Assembly (NCBI GenBank): GCA_910587635.1
Contig: CAJUNB010000008.1
Location: 1 to 64,000 of the forward strand
From: an uncultured Lachnospiraceae bacterium
Lineage (GTDB): Bacteria; Bacillota; Clostridia; Lachnospirales; Lachnospiraceae
Length of the DNA stretch: 64,000 bases
Direction: 5' to 3'
The notes below the pieces were generated by a model, which saw only the letters and a program-made list of their open reading frames with translations, searched no databases and had not been told where the DNA came from. Both the position numbers and the translations under genes were made by a program. Below are positions 1 through 7,642 of this stretch, piece after piece. The number at the start of each line of letters is the position of its first letter. Within the stretch, counting starts at the first letter, position 1.

Positions 1-448
1 AGTCAGAAGCTGCCAGGACTTTATAATGGACGTCATAGCCTAAGCCGTCCAAGGTTTCTGTAATCACCCGGAAGGTCCTTCCGCCGTCATGGCGGATTAG
101 GTGGGCCACGTTTTCCAGAAACAGCGCTTTCGGCTTGTGGTGTTTTACAATCCGGGCTATTTCAAAAAACATCTGCCCTCTCTTATCCTCAAACCCTCTC
201 TTTTTCCCGGCCATGGAGAAAGGCTGGCAGGGAAAGCCGCCGCAGAGGACATCAAAGGGAGGAATATCCTCAGCCTCTATTTTTGTAATGTTCCCGGCTG
301 GGACCTCGTGGAAGTTGGAAAAGTAAGTTTCCCTTGCCCTCCTGCTTTTATCGGAAGAAAAGACGCATATTCCGCCGATGCTCTCCATAGCCAGACGGAA
401 CCCGCCGATTCCACAGAATAAATCTATAAAGGTAAATGTACTGCTCAT
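1..448 (-). CDS. DNA (cytosine-5)-methyltransferase, N-terminal part (cut by window edge)
   Basis: Transfers a methyl group from S-adenosylmethionine to C5 of cytosine in DNA; normally the modification arm of a restriction-modification system or an orphan methylase. The first 149 residues are visible. Motif I (FCGIGG, residues 11-16) binds SAM, motif IV (GGFPCQPFS, residues 70-78) carries the catalytic Cys74, and motif VI (ENV, residues 112-114) follows. A GGAG ribosome binding site lies just upstream of the ATG at 448. The target-recognition domain and motifs IX-X lie beyond base 1, so specificity cannot be judged. No restriction endonuclease is seen on the visible side. It opens an AT-rich accessory region. 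Confidence 0.93.
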   Translation of the reverse strand, partial: MSSTFTFIDLFCGIGGFRLAMESIGGICVFSSDKSRRARETYFSNFHEVPAGNITKIEAEDIPPFDVLCGGFPCQPFSMAGKKRGFEDKRGQMFFEIARIVKHHKPKALFLENVAHLIRHDGGRTFRVITETLDGLGYDVHYKVLAASD

Positions 449-603
449 AAAAATTTTACTCCTACTGTATTAGTCAGAAAAGTTCTGCTGAAAATAGGAT
501 GTAAGACCCGGTGGTAAAAAAAGGCGGATATTGAAAGTTTTTGTTGTACTATGGCGGAAATTGATGTAGGGTAATATCAAATATGTTTTAAGGAGGTTAG
601 TTT

Positions 604-1032
604 ATGGAAGATTTTGATGCAATGGATTATTTTGATGAGATACTGGATGAAGTAAAAGGTCATATTGAGGTCGATGATAAGTATACATATATTGGCGACC
701 GTTTCTACCGATATGAAAATGGTGGGCTTGAGGATATGGTAGAACAATTTTTATCAAACAGTGAAGCAGAAACATATGAGGAACTTATAGAGGAATGTGA
801 CGAAGCGGAATTTTCTTTTGACGATTATTACTGTGATTATATTAGCGGTGGTGCTGCTGGATACCATTTTTTAGTCAAAAATGATTTGACTGTATCAACA
901 GATAGCGATAAACAAGACGTTGAAGAAACCATCAAAAAATATAAAAATATAACAGAAGTTGATTTTCATTTAAATGATGTTGCGGAAATATTATATGATG
1001 AGGAGGACAGAGAGTGGATATTTGAAAAATGA
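604..1032 (+). CDS. Hypothetical acidic protein
   Basis: A 142-residue protein I do not recognise. It is very rich in Asp and Glu, has no signal peptide or membrane segment, and contains a short glycine patch (SGGAAGYHF) near its middle. A strong AAGGAGG ribosome binding site sits 7 bases before the ATG, so expression is likely. It is AT-rich and followed after 80 bases by another unknown small gene on the same strand, pointing to a small accessory operon. Acidic single-domain proteins of this kind in islands are sometimes immunity or anti-restriction proteins, but nothing here proves that. Confidence 0.6.
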   Translation: MEDFDAMDYFDEILDEVKGHIEVDDKYTYIGDRFYRYENGGLEDMVEQFLSNSEAETYEELIEECDEAEFSFDDYYCDYISGGAAGYHFLVKNDLTVSTDSDKQDVEETIKKYKNITEVDFHLNDVAEILYDEEDREWIFEK

Positions 1033-1112
1033 CAAAAAGAATCAATAATTGCTGATATAAATATGAAGTTATTGGCAGATTCATAAATATTACTCAGAGG
1101 ACGGGCACATCA

Positions 1113-1418
1113 ATGAAAATGATTGATAAAGCCGCAGAGGGAACAACCATATATGATAATGAAGAAATGGCCTACTTAAATCTATATGAGGCCCTGGACC
1201 GAAATGATGATTCGGCTGCTTTCGGTTATGCTTATTATCTGGCAGACCCTTTTGTCAATAAAGAGAAAACAAGTTTCCCTGAATGGTTGACAGAGGAAAA
1301 GTCGGAACAGATCATCAATATGATAAAGGAACATAGAATAGGGAAAACGGATTCGGTCAGTTCTACGGTGTGGAAACTTGTTTATACTGTCAAGGAATTA
1401 TGGCAAAATAGGACTTAA
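1113..1418 (+). CDS. Hypothetical protein
   Basis: A 101-residue protein of unknown function, mostly predicted helical, without membrane segments or known motifs. The ribosome binding site is weak (GAGG about 13 bases upstream) and a second ATG at 1119 could also serve. The bases just before it (about 1067-1126) encode, in another frame, a protein-like tail ending HINEND, which may be the remnant of a lost gene. It ends shortly before a bidirectional terminator. I give moderate confidence because the start is poorly marked. Confidence 0.45.
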   Translation: MKMIDKAAEGTTIYDNEEMAYLNLYEALDRNDDSAAFGYAYYLADPFVNKEKTSFPEWLTEEKSEQIINMIKEHRIGKTDSVSSTVWKLVYTVKELWQNRT

Positions 1419-1436
1419 AGCAATAGAGATCAGATT

Positions 1437-1486
1437 AGGGCAGGGACGGCTAGTCATCTAGCTGCTCCTACCCTATTATTTTTTTA
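1437..1486. terminator. Bidirectional intrinsic terminator
   Basis: A stem of about 17 bp with two mismatches (AGGG...CCCT at its base, loop TCAT) is followed on the plus side by a run of seven T and on the minus side by an A/T-rich stretch. It lies between convergent genes ending at 1418 (+) and 1496 (-), so it can serve both. Confidence 0.7.
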
Positions 1487-1495
1487 AAAAAGTCT

Positions 1496-1966
1496 TTACT
1501 TTTGTATCAAATAGCTATCCTTTGCCATTTGTGTTTTGAGGATGCGCTGACGAATTTCCTGAAAATCCACCTCATTCATCTTATCACTTAAAAGGAGAAG
1601 ATTTTTCCTTTGAACTAATCCATGTGTATGCAACTTTTTCTGTCGGTCTCGTTCTGTACATCCCGCCCGAACCTGAGCAACAACAACAGGATATATCTTC
1701 TTGCCCTCTAAGACCATATCTCCAATTTTATATGTACGACGAGAGCCATCCATAAAATAACTAAAACCAGAATATGTTCGATCTTCGCTTATCAAATCAA
1801 GAGAACGTATTTTCTTCGACTCATCGGTTTCAAATGGTTTGCCCATTTCTTTGATTTCATCGTTTTCATCCTGATAAGGTTCCTGATAATAGTGATCCAG
1901 ATCAAGACTTTCGTTCTGATAAAGGAGAATTTTCCGTTTATCAAATATCTCACTTAACGTAGGCAT
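1496..1966 (-). CDS. Truncated protein resembling the N-terminal part of a NurA-type nuclease
   Basis: A 156-residue protein with the stretch FMDGSRRTYKIGDM near residue 75. The Asp-Gly-Ser pattern resembles the first metal-binding motif of NurA-type 5'-3' nucleases, which normally pair with a HerA/FtsK-like ATPase. NurA proteins are usually over 300 residues and carry further acidic and histidine residues in the C-terminal half; those are missing here, because the frame ends just before a terminator. I infer a decayed or truncated gene. No HerA-like ATPase is present in the window. The family assignment is a resemblance only. Confidence 0.4.
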   Translation of the reverse strand: MPTLSEIFDKRKILLYQNESLDLDHYYQEPYQDENDEIKEMGKPFETDESKKIRSLDLISEDRTYSGFSYFMDGSRRTYKIGDMVLEGKKIYPVVVAQVRAGCTERDRQKKLHTHGLVQRKNLLLLSDKMNEVDFQEIRQRILKTQMAKDSYLIQK

Positions 1967-2056
1967 ATCTTCGACTCCATCTTTACCTAAGTATTTTTGA
2001 TACGAAACTGGTTAATTTTACACTCATATTTGAATGGCATAATTTCAACCGTTCCT

Positions 2057-3391
2057 TTATTTATTCTCGTAGTATCGCAGGTTTTTAGTCCGTCCTTTTT
2101 TAATCAGCACGCCCTCCTCAGTTAGTTCTCGCAAAAGCAGGATTGCAGTAGATTGGGACACACCCAGTTCCATTTCTACATCACTACGAACAATAAAACC
2201 TTTACTGCGACACAGTTCCAAAACAGTATTAATTCGTTCTTCCTTTTTTGTCGCACTGGTAGTTCCACCCGTTCTAAGGATATTTTGAACTTTTTGTTCT
2301 TCTGCATGGAAGTTTGTATTGGGAAGCGTAATCTTAAAAGCATTACTTGTTGTTTCGATCACAGGTTTCACAACATAATTATCGTAACATTCATTGATCT
2401 TAAGAATCCCTGTGCCATATGCTTCAATCAATCTCAGACGATAGAAAATATTCGCTAAATGCTGATTGCGCAACGCGGACACTCCCAGCATCACGTCATC
2501 CAATGCAATACCTTTCACCAAACCACCAATGGTTACAAATTCAATTCGGTCTTCAAAAATACTGATAAGTGTAGCACCGCTAAAAGAATAGTCTCGATGG
2601 ACGATTGCATTCAGTAGTGCTTCACGGATTGCTTCCGTGGGATAATCTCTCATGTCTAACCGGTCCAGTCCTGAGAATTCTGCACGGGTACGATTGTAAC
2701 GATCAATATAATTGAAAGCTTCCTCCATCTGATTTAAAAGGGAACCCGACAATTCCTGTCGATCCCTGAATACAGATTTCTTACTCCCCTCAAAAGCAGC
2801 CAGTTTGATCATATGTGTACACTGTTCAGACAGCAAAAATGCCAGATTCGTGTACATACCATCTTCACCAATCAGGTGAAGTGAACGCATCTGAGTTCTT
2901 CCAAACTCTACTTTCCGTTTACTAAAGAAATCGACAGCTTTGTTAAAAGTAAGATGCTGATCAAGAGAGCGAGCCGCCTCATAACTGTCACCACTGGTAT
3001 CCTTGATCATATTCAGGATAGCGGTATCTGTTGCCGGAACTGTCGATGCTCCCTGACGAACATAAACACCCTCCGGGCGAATTCCTTTTCCTTGCAGATA
3101 ATACGGTCTTGCCGTACCGCGCTGGACAATTACACATACAATTGCCTTTTCGTCCATTACATCATTACGGCATTCCACAAACATAGTAACATCTGGCCGC
3201 ACAGCATCTCTGATTGCATTGGTTACACGCAACATAGTATCATCAACATTACCGACACCACAAGCTGTTCCATCATCGTTCACCCCGATATAAAGTGTAC
3301 CACCATCACAGTTTGCAAATGCAACAATAGTATTTTTTATATCCTCAACATATTCTCGCTTGAATTCGGTTGTTTTATTTTCTACGAACAC
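2057..3391 (-). CDS. AlbA_2 (Schlafen-type) domain putative transcriptional regulator
   Basis: About 444 residues. The N-terminus (ENKTTEFK, then DGGTLYIGVNDDG) is an AlbA_2 domain found in Schlafen-like and RecG-like bacterial regulators. The middle (REALLNAIVHRDY, then RIEFVTIGG) is the GHKL-like HATPase_c_4 domain. The C-terminus is a winged-helix domain of the kind that binds DNA. Start choice: a GGAGG motif at 3399-3403 lies 7 bases before GTG 3391, which fits better than the further-upstream TTG at 3409. These proteins are common in accessory regions; proposed roles range from transcription control to defence. The exact role here is unknown. Confidence 0.8.
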   Translation of the reverse strand: MFVENKTTEFKREYVEDIKNTIVAFANCDGGTLYIGVNDDGTACGVGNVDDTMLRVTNAIRDAVRPDVTMFVECRNDVMDEKAIVCVIVQRGTARPYYLQGKGIRPEGVYVRQGASTVPATDTAILNMIKDTSGDSYEAARSLDQHLTFNKAVDFFSKRKVEFGRTQMRSLHLIGEDGMYTNLAFLLSEQCTHMIKLAAFEGSKKSVFRDRQELSGSLLNQMEEAFNYIDRYNRTRAEFSGLDRLDMRDYPTEAIREALLNAIVHRDYSFSGATLISIFEDRIEFVTIGGLVKGIALDDVMLGVSALRNQHLANIFYRLRLIEAYGTGILKINECYDNYVVKPVIETTSNAFKITLPNTNFHAEEQKVQNILRTGGTTSATKKEERINTVLELCRSKGFIVRSDVEMELGVSQSTAILLLRELTEEGVLIKKGRTKNLRYYENK

Positions 3392-3436
3392 AAAATATCC
3401 TCCAACCAATTCTAATCATATTTAAATCTAATAATT

Positions 3437-3464
3437 ATTATAATCATTTTTTTATTATTTACAA
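3437..3464 (-). promoter_or_regulatory. Sigma-A type promoter of the AlbA_2 gene
   Basis: On the minus strand, TTGTAA (3459-3464) and TATAAT (3437-3442) are separated by 16 bases. Transcription would start about 40 bases before the GTG at 3391. Confidence 0.6.
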
Positions 3465-3735
3465 GTAGAATCTGATTTTTTGTGAGAAAGTAAGCCAATT
3501 TTCTTTATGATATTGCACACATTTAGTTGACACTTTATGCTTAAATATTTATAACACACAGCGCCCCATACCCCCGTTGATGGCAAGATATTGTTATGAA
3601 CTTTTTTTACTTTTTTGAGAGTCAAATGGCCGCAAAGCCGTACAACTCCGTTAGGGTGATGGGAAATAGTTGTTAAGTACAGCAATAATTGATGAGAAGT
3701 TATTGTTATGTGATTTTAGGTGAATATAACATTTT
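3465..3735. other. AT-rich intergenic stretch with no convincing gene
   Basis: About 270 bases between the AlbA_2 promoter and the end of the kinase operon. One 76-codon minus frame (3455-3685) is open, but it has no ribosome binding site and no recognisable domain, and it overlaps the promoter. I see no RNA gene or clear terminator here. Confidence 0.4.
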
Positions 3736-3951
3736 CTATGCAATACCATATTTACTAAAAATACAATTCAAATCATCTCTACTAATTTTTCCTGCCAAAT
3801 AATATGCTTTTACACTTGCTTCTACTGCTTCAAAAACAGTATCAAACATAAACCAATCATTGGCATCATAGTATCCCTGCAATTCTTTAAAATCACGTTG
3901 TAATTCATCAGGCAAGTTATCTCTTAGAGAAATTTTTTCATCAATATACAT
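3736..3951 (-). CDS. Small protein encoded directly after the HipA-like kinase
   Basis: A 71-residue soluble protein with a hydrophobic, aromatic-rich helical core (WFMFDTVFEAVEASVKAYYLAG). Its ATG overlaps the kinase stop codon by one base (TAATG), so the two are translationally coupled and almost certainly function together. In kinase-based toxin-antitoxin loci, a small co-encoded partner often modulates the kinase; that role is an inference from position and size. I do not recognise the family. Confidence 0.6.
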   Translation of the reverse strand: MYIDEKISLRDNLPDELQRDFKELQGYYDANDWFMFDTVFEAVEASVKAYYLAGKISRDDLNCIFSKYGIA

Positions 3952-4904
3952 TATCTACACTTTCCTCTCTTTTGTTCGCAATCTTCAAACTTCCTTTGGA
4001 TTATTTTTTGATATACTGGCAGAAGCACCTTTTCGTATCTATATTCAATAATCAATGTAAAAAACTGTTTCTGAACTTCTGATAATATTGGTATTTCTTT
4101 AATCATTGCCCGAATTTTCTTCATGCAATCACCTATTCTAGGTGCAAGTCTGCGAATGGCATCTGAACACTCTTGATACTTCATACCCTCCATTATATAG
4201 TATGGATTTACCCGCCTTCCCTGCAATTCAAATATACATCTGCGTGCTTTATAAGCTTCTGCCTCCATCTTAACAACATCACTCATAACAATTTGCATCT
4301 TTTCGTCATCCCATTTATTATTTAAGCAATTTCCATTATCATAAACGGGTGCCAGTTCTTTTAAACCATTTTTTCTTAAAACAATTCCCCAATTACTATT
4401 ATTACGATCTGTGTTTCCAATTAAAGCATCAATTATAAACATATCCCAAAAACGTTCTATCACTCCAAAAATGCCTTGTAAAAACGGATGTTCTTTTATT
4501 GTCATTATAATTTCATACAAATCCACACCCACACCATTCGTTTCATTTCCATTTGAATCTAAAAAATGCGGTTCAAAAGTTACTTTTATTTTATCAAATT
4601 CATAAAGTCTGTCTCCATCCTCTAGAAAATCTTCACATGCAACAACGACCTTTTGATTTCTTATTCCAAGAATCGTATTATGCACTGGCAAACCTATTAA
4701 TTCATATATCTTTGAACCAATGTATTCACAAATCGGGCTATTGGAATAACTGAGATTAATATTTTTCAACTGTTGCTCTTTTAAATTACCCGGAAATTTT
4801 AAAAGATAATCTTTGCCATTATAAGTAATCCCCATTTTTCTTCCTGCCGTTCCACCATACAGTCTTTGATTTTGCTGGAAGTCATTAAAATCAACTAATT
4901 CCAT
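3951..4904 (-). CDS. HipA/CtkA-like serine/threonine kinase
   Basis: A 317-residue kinase of the HipA-like fold. The catalytic loop NTDRNNSNWG (residues 164-173) matches the HipA pattern N-x-D-R-x-x-x-N-x-G, and DNG at 189-191 is the metal-binding site. Near the N-terminus GGTAGRK and LLKFP (residues 17-37) resemble the nucleotide-binding segment. It lacks the separate N-terminal subdomain of full-length HipA, and its length is like that of CtkA and HipT kinases. A ribosome binding site GGAGGAA lies 9 bases before the ATG, inside the last codons of the upstream reading frame. The likely role is a toxin-like kinase acting on a cytoplasmic target; the substrate is unknown. Confidence 0.8.
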   Translation of the reverse strand: MELVDFNDFQQNQRLYGGTAGRKMGITYNGKDYLLKFPGNLKEQQLKNINLSYSNSPICEYIGSKIYELIGLPVHNTILGIRNQKVVVACEDFLEDGDRLYEFDKIKVTFEPHFLDSNGNETNGVGVDLYEIIMTIKEHPFLQGIFGVIERFWDMFIIDALIGNTDRNNSNWGIVLRKNGLKELAPVYDNGNCLNNKWDDEKMQIVMSDVVKMEAEAYKARRCIFELQGRRVNPYYIMEGMKYQECSDAIRRLAPRIGDCMKKIRAMIKEIPILSEVQKQFFTLIIEYRYEKVLLPVYQKIIQRKFEDCEQKRGKCR

Positions 4905-4908
4905 TATA

Positions 4909-5292
4909 TTATTCCTCCATACCTTTTCCTAAATTATCATAAATGTCTATTCCTCTTATTTTTGAATTAACATATCTATTCAATTGAACTTTACTTTTTT
5001 CCCATGCCTGTCGCTGGCAATAACTTAAATTTATATCTTTCATTCCTGATATTTGTTCTATTACGATTGGATTCATTCCAGCCTGAAACATATTGATAAC
5101 AGCATACTTTGCCAAACCATCCAATGTTATTTTTGCTTCTACATTAATTCTTTTATTATACTTTTTCAAAAAATCATCAAAATAATCGCTAATCAATCGC
5201 TGGTTTTTAGCAGTATCAAACAAATATACATCATCTACTTTTCTTTGATAAATCTTATCAACATATACATAAACATTATACGGCAATTCCAA
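4909..5292 (-). CDS. Degenerate tyrosine-recombinase-like protein, C-terminal part (frameshifted or separate)
   Basis: A 127-residue frame beginning with TTG or further upstream without a ribosome binding site. The segment GLAKYAVINMFQAGMNPIVI followed by QISGM resembles the last helices of phage-integrase-like proteins, but the catalytic R, H-x-x-R and Tyr pattern is not evident. The frame is open upstream into the end of the 5310-5498 reading frame, and a single -1 shift there would make one ~200-residue protein. So this is probably the second half of a frameshifted gene. It sits first in the kinase operon, where an antitoxin or DNA-binding partner is often encoded. Confidence 0.45.
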   Translation of the reverse strand: MELPYNVYVYVDKIYQRKVDDVYLFDTAKNQRLISDYFDDFLKKYNKRINVEAKITLDGLAKYAVINMFQAGMNPIVIEQISGMKDINLSYCQRQAWEKSKVQLNRYVNSKIRGIDIYDNLGKGMEE

Positions 5293-5309
5293 ATTGATTA
5301 TATTATCTT

Positions 5310-5498
5310 CTATATGATGTCATTAGAAGATATAAGTATTTCAAAAAACCTATCTACTGAACGTTCAATTTCATTTCCATGCTTTTTTTCTACATACGGG
5401 ATAAAACTATTCTTCAAAATAGGCATATATGAATTATATTTTCCCTTTGTAAGTCCATGTTCGAATTCAAATAGCAGCTGTTCGATTTCTCTATTCAT
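5310..5498 (-). CDS. N-terminal part of the recombinase-like protein upstream of the kinase
   Basis: A 62-residue frame, helical, resembling a SAM-like N-terminal domain of integrase-type proteins. It has the only well-placed promoter of the operon just upstream and a modest GCGGA ribosome binding site. It stops at a TAG 18 bases before the next frame's TTG. The coding sense continues smoothly in the -1 frame (DII then EDNIINLELPY), so a recent frameshift is the simplest reading. No classic slippery heptamer is visible, which argues against programmed frameshifting. Confidence 0.45.
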   Translation of the reverse strand: MNREIEQLLFEFEHGLTKGKYNSYMPILKNSFIPYVEKKHGNEIERSVDRFFEILISSNDII

Positions 5499-5535
5499 TG
5501 TAGATTTTCCGCAATAAAATATTTATTTTATAGTT

Positions 5536-5564
5536 ATTATAAAACAGCAATGGCTGTATGTAAA
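5536..5564 (-). promoter_or_regulatory. Sigma-A promoter of the HipA-like kinase operon
   Basis: Minus strand: TTTACA (5559-5564) and a perfect TATAAT (5536-5541) with a 17-base spacer, about 40 bases before the ATG at 5498. Confidence 0.7.
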
Positions 5565-5623
5565 TGAATTAGCACGACCAAATATGTATCTTTGCCAGAT
5601 GACCCCAATACTCCTCTTTTTCT

Positions 5624-5666
5624 AAAAAGCAATGAGTAAGAAATCTCATTAGATTTCTCACCCATC
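5624..5666 (-). terminator. Intrinsic terminator after the subtilase gene
   Basis: On the minus strand a 16-bp stem (three G-U pairs) with loop AATG is followed by a run of five T. It lies 80 bases after the subtilisin-like protease stop codon and separates that gene from the kinase operon. Confidence 0.65.
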
Positions 5667-5745
5667 ACTCTAACCACACTAAAAATTATATTTTACCCCA
5701 TAAAAGAGCAGACTTCTCCCTTGGATATTCATAAGTAAAAGCCGA

Positions 5746-7566
5746 CTACCCTCTTGGTATACTATCCCCCACACAAAGCACTCCCCACCCCACCACCTCG
5801 TTGGGATACTCGGTAAATCCAGGCAGCTTTTTTGCCCCCTTCTGCAAATATGCCTTTACTTTCTGGCCATACAGATAGGGATCATTCCCCATGACGATTC
5901 CCCATTCCATGAGCAGTGCAGCCGCCCCTGTTACAAAAGGCGTAGCAAAGGAAGTCCCTGTCACTACGGTATATCCCCCTCCCGACATAGTTGTTACGAT
6001 ATTTGTCCCCGGCGCCACAAGGTCCGGCTTACTCTGCACGATGCCAAGCCGCTCCGGTTCATTGACTGCAAAAAGATATCCTCTTCCTGAAAAATCTGCA
6101 TAGGCATTGTTTACCGTGTTATAAGCGCCTGCTGTGATGACCCTGGACGCTGTGGACGGTATCGTAAGAGTGGTATCCGGTGTCGGCCGATAAAATCTCG
6201 TATTTTCACTGATCGCCGCCTGACTCGGCAAGTACATACTGTAATTTCCGGTCACTATATGCAATGGTATAAACGTGATCCTCCAGATACCGCTGTTCAC
6301 ATACCTGCCTTCCGGCAAAAAATCCATGTAGATCTCTTGTTGTGTGGAATAAGGAGTCGGTTCTCCCACATAGAGAAGCAGTTCTGTATTCTCCAATAAA
6401 ATACGTCTGATGCGGCCTCCATCCACTCTTCCGTTCCTGCCTGATTCATCCGTAGAGAAAAACGCCTGCTTTCCTCCCGGAGATGTCAGAATTACTTGAA
6501 AAATATCTGCATAATTTTTCCAGAGCTGTATACTGAAGCTGCCCTCATAATTCCCTACGGAAAATTCAATCACCGTTTCCTGCAACGCATTACCTGACAC
6601 ATGTCCCATGGCAGCCCCTTCATTCCCGCTGCCCACACATACGACACATCGTCCTACTTCCGAAGCGTTATCAAGAAAACGTTCCAGGAGAGAAGTACCG
6701 TCATGAGAACCATAGGTATTTCCAAAGCTTATGTTGACGGATATAGGTCTACCAATAGAGACTGCCTTTTTGACCAGATACGTCATAGCCCGCATCAGCT
6801 CCGTCGTTTTCGGAAAAGACTCTTCCCGTGGAACTCCCAGCTTGACGATGAGCAGGTCGCTCGCCGGTACCATTCCGCTGTCTGCCCCCTCTGTAAAACT
6901 CTCTTTTTGTCGAATTGCCCTCCCGTTTCCTGCAACGATCCCAGCCACCGCCGTACCATGTCCACTGATATCCCGCACCGGCACGAGCTGTTCTCCGATC
7001 TCCCTCGTTTCAGCAGACAATGCTTCATTGATCTGCTCCGCCGTAAACTCCACACCTGTCAGAAATCCCGTGGGCGGTTCCCACCCCTTTTCCTCATTCG
7101 GTTGCAGGCTCTGATCCCAGAGCGCTAATATGCGGGTACTCCCATCCTCGTTCCTGAAATCAGGGTGCCAATAGTCGATTCCCGAATCCACTATGCCGAT
7201 CAATACCCCTTCTCCATTCAGGTAAGGAGGACGTATCGTAACCGGCAGAACACAGGATGCCTGTTTCCCTGCAATCGTCTGAAAGTAAAGGCGTTTTGGT
7301 TTCTCCACATACTCTATCTCCTCTATTTCTGACAATAACGTCATCTCATCCTCCGGCACAAGCAATATGGCATAGCCCGCCAGCAGTAATTCCACCCGAA
7401 TAGATAGCTCTTCCAAAAAAAGAAGATCACCGTGATACTTCACGATGACCTCCCATGTCTTTTTTTCTGTATCAAATCCCACATTCAGGATTTCTGATTT
7501 TTCCCGTTCTCCCGGTGTCGCCTCCAAAGCTGCATTTAACAACAGCTCCAATTTTTCGTCTGCCAT
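5746..7566 (-). CDS. S8 family serine protease (subtilase, Csp-like)
   Basis: A 606-residue subtilisin-family protease with an intact catalytic triad: Asp127 (GIVDSGID), His203 (SGHGTAVAG) and Ser539 (TGTSFATP), plus the oxyanion Asn315 (GSGNEG). The long insertion between His and Ser and the absence of a clear signal peptide match the Csp-type clostridial subtilases, some of which process cortex hydrolase during spore germination. The first ~95 residues are likely a prodomain. It lies 76 bases after the hybrid kinase gene on the same strand and has its own GGAG ribosome binding site. Whether it acts in germination or in signalling cannot be told from sequence. Confidence 0.9.
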   Translation of the reverse strand: MADEKLELLLNAALEATPGEREKSEILNVGFDTEKKTWEVIVKYHGDLLFLEELSIRVELLLAGYAILLVPEDEMTLLSEIEEIEYVEKPKRLYFQTIAGKQASCVLPVTIRPPYLNGEGVLIGIVDSGIDYWHPDFRNEDGSTRILALWDQSLQPNEEKGWEPPTGFLTGVEFTAEQINEALSAETREIGEQLVPVRDISGHGTAVAGIVAGNGRAIRQKESFTEGADSGMVPASDLLIVKLGVPREESFPKTTELMRAMTYLVKKAVSIGRPISVNISFGNTYGSHDGTSLLERFLDNASEVGRCVVCVGSGNEGAAMGHVSGNALQETVIEFSVGNYEGSFSIQLWKNYADIFQVILTSPGGKQAFFSTDESGRNGRVDGGRIRRILLENTELLLYVGEPTPYSTQQEIYMDFLPEGRYVNSGIWRITFIPLHIVTGNYSMYLPSQAAISENTRFYRPTPDTTLTIPSTASRVITAGAYNTVNNAYADFSGRGYLFAVNEPERLGIVQSKPDLVAPGTNIVTTMSGGGYTVVTGTSFATPFVTGAAALLMEWGIVMGNDPYLYGQKVKAYLQKGAKKLPGFTEYPNEVVGWGVLCVGDSIPRG

Positions 7567-7642
7567 TCTGTACTCCGTTCCCGTCTCTGCGACTCTGATT
7601 TTATTATGATATCATTATATACAGAGCAGCGTAAAACAGAAC

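Noticed and set aside
101..421. Plus-strand open frame of ~106 codons
   Set aside because: It is the antisense shadow of the cytosine methyltransferase, whose motifs are clear on the minus strand.
3455..3685. Minus-strand 76-codon frame
   Set aside because: No ribosome binding site, no domain, and it overlaps the promoter of the AlbA_2 gene.
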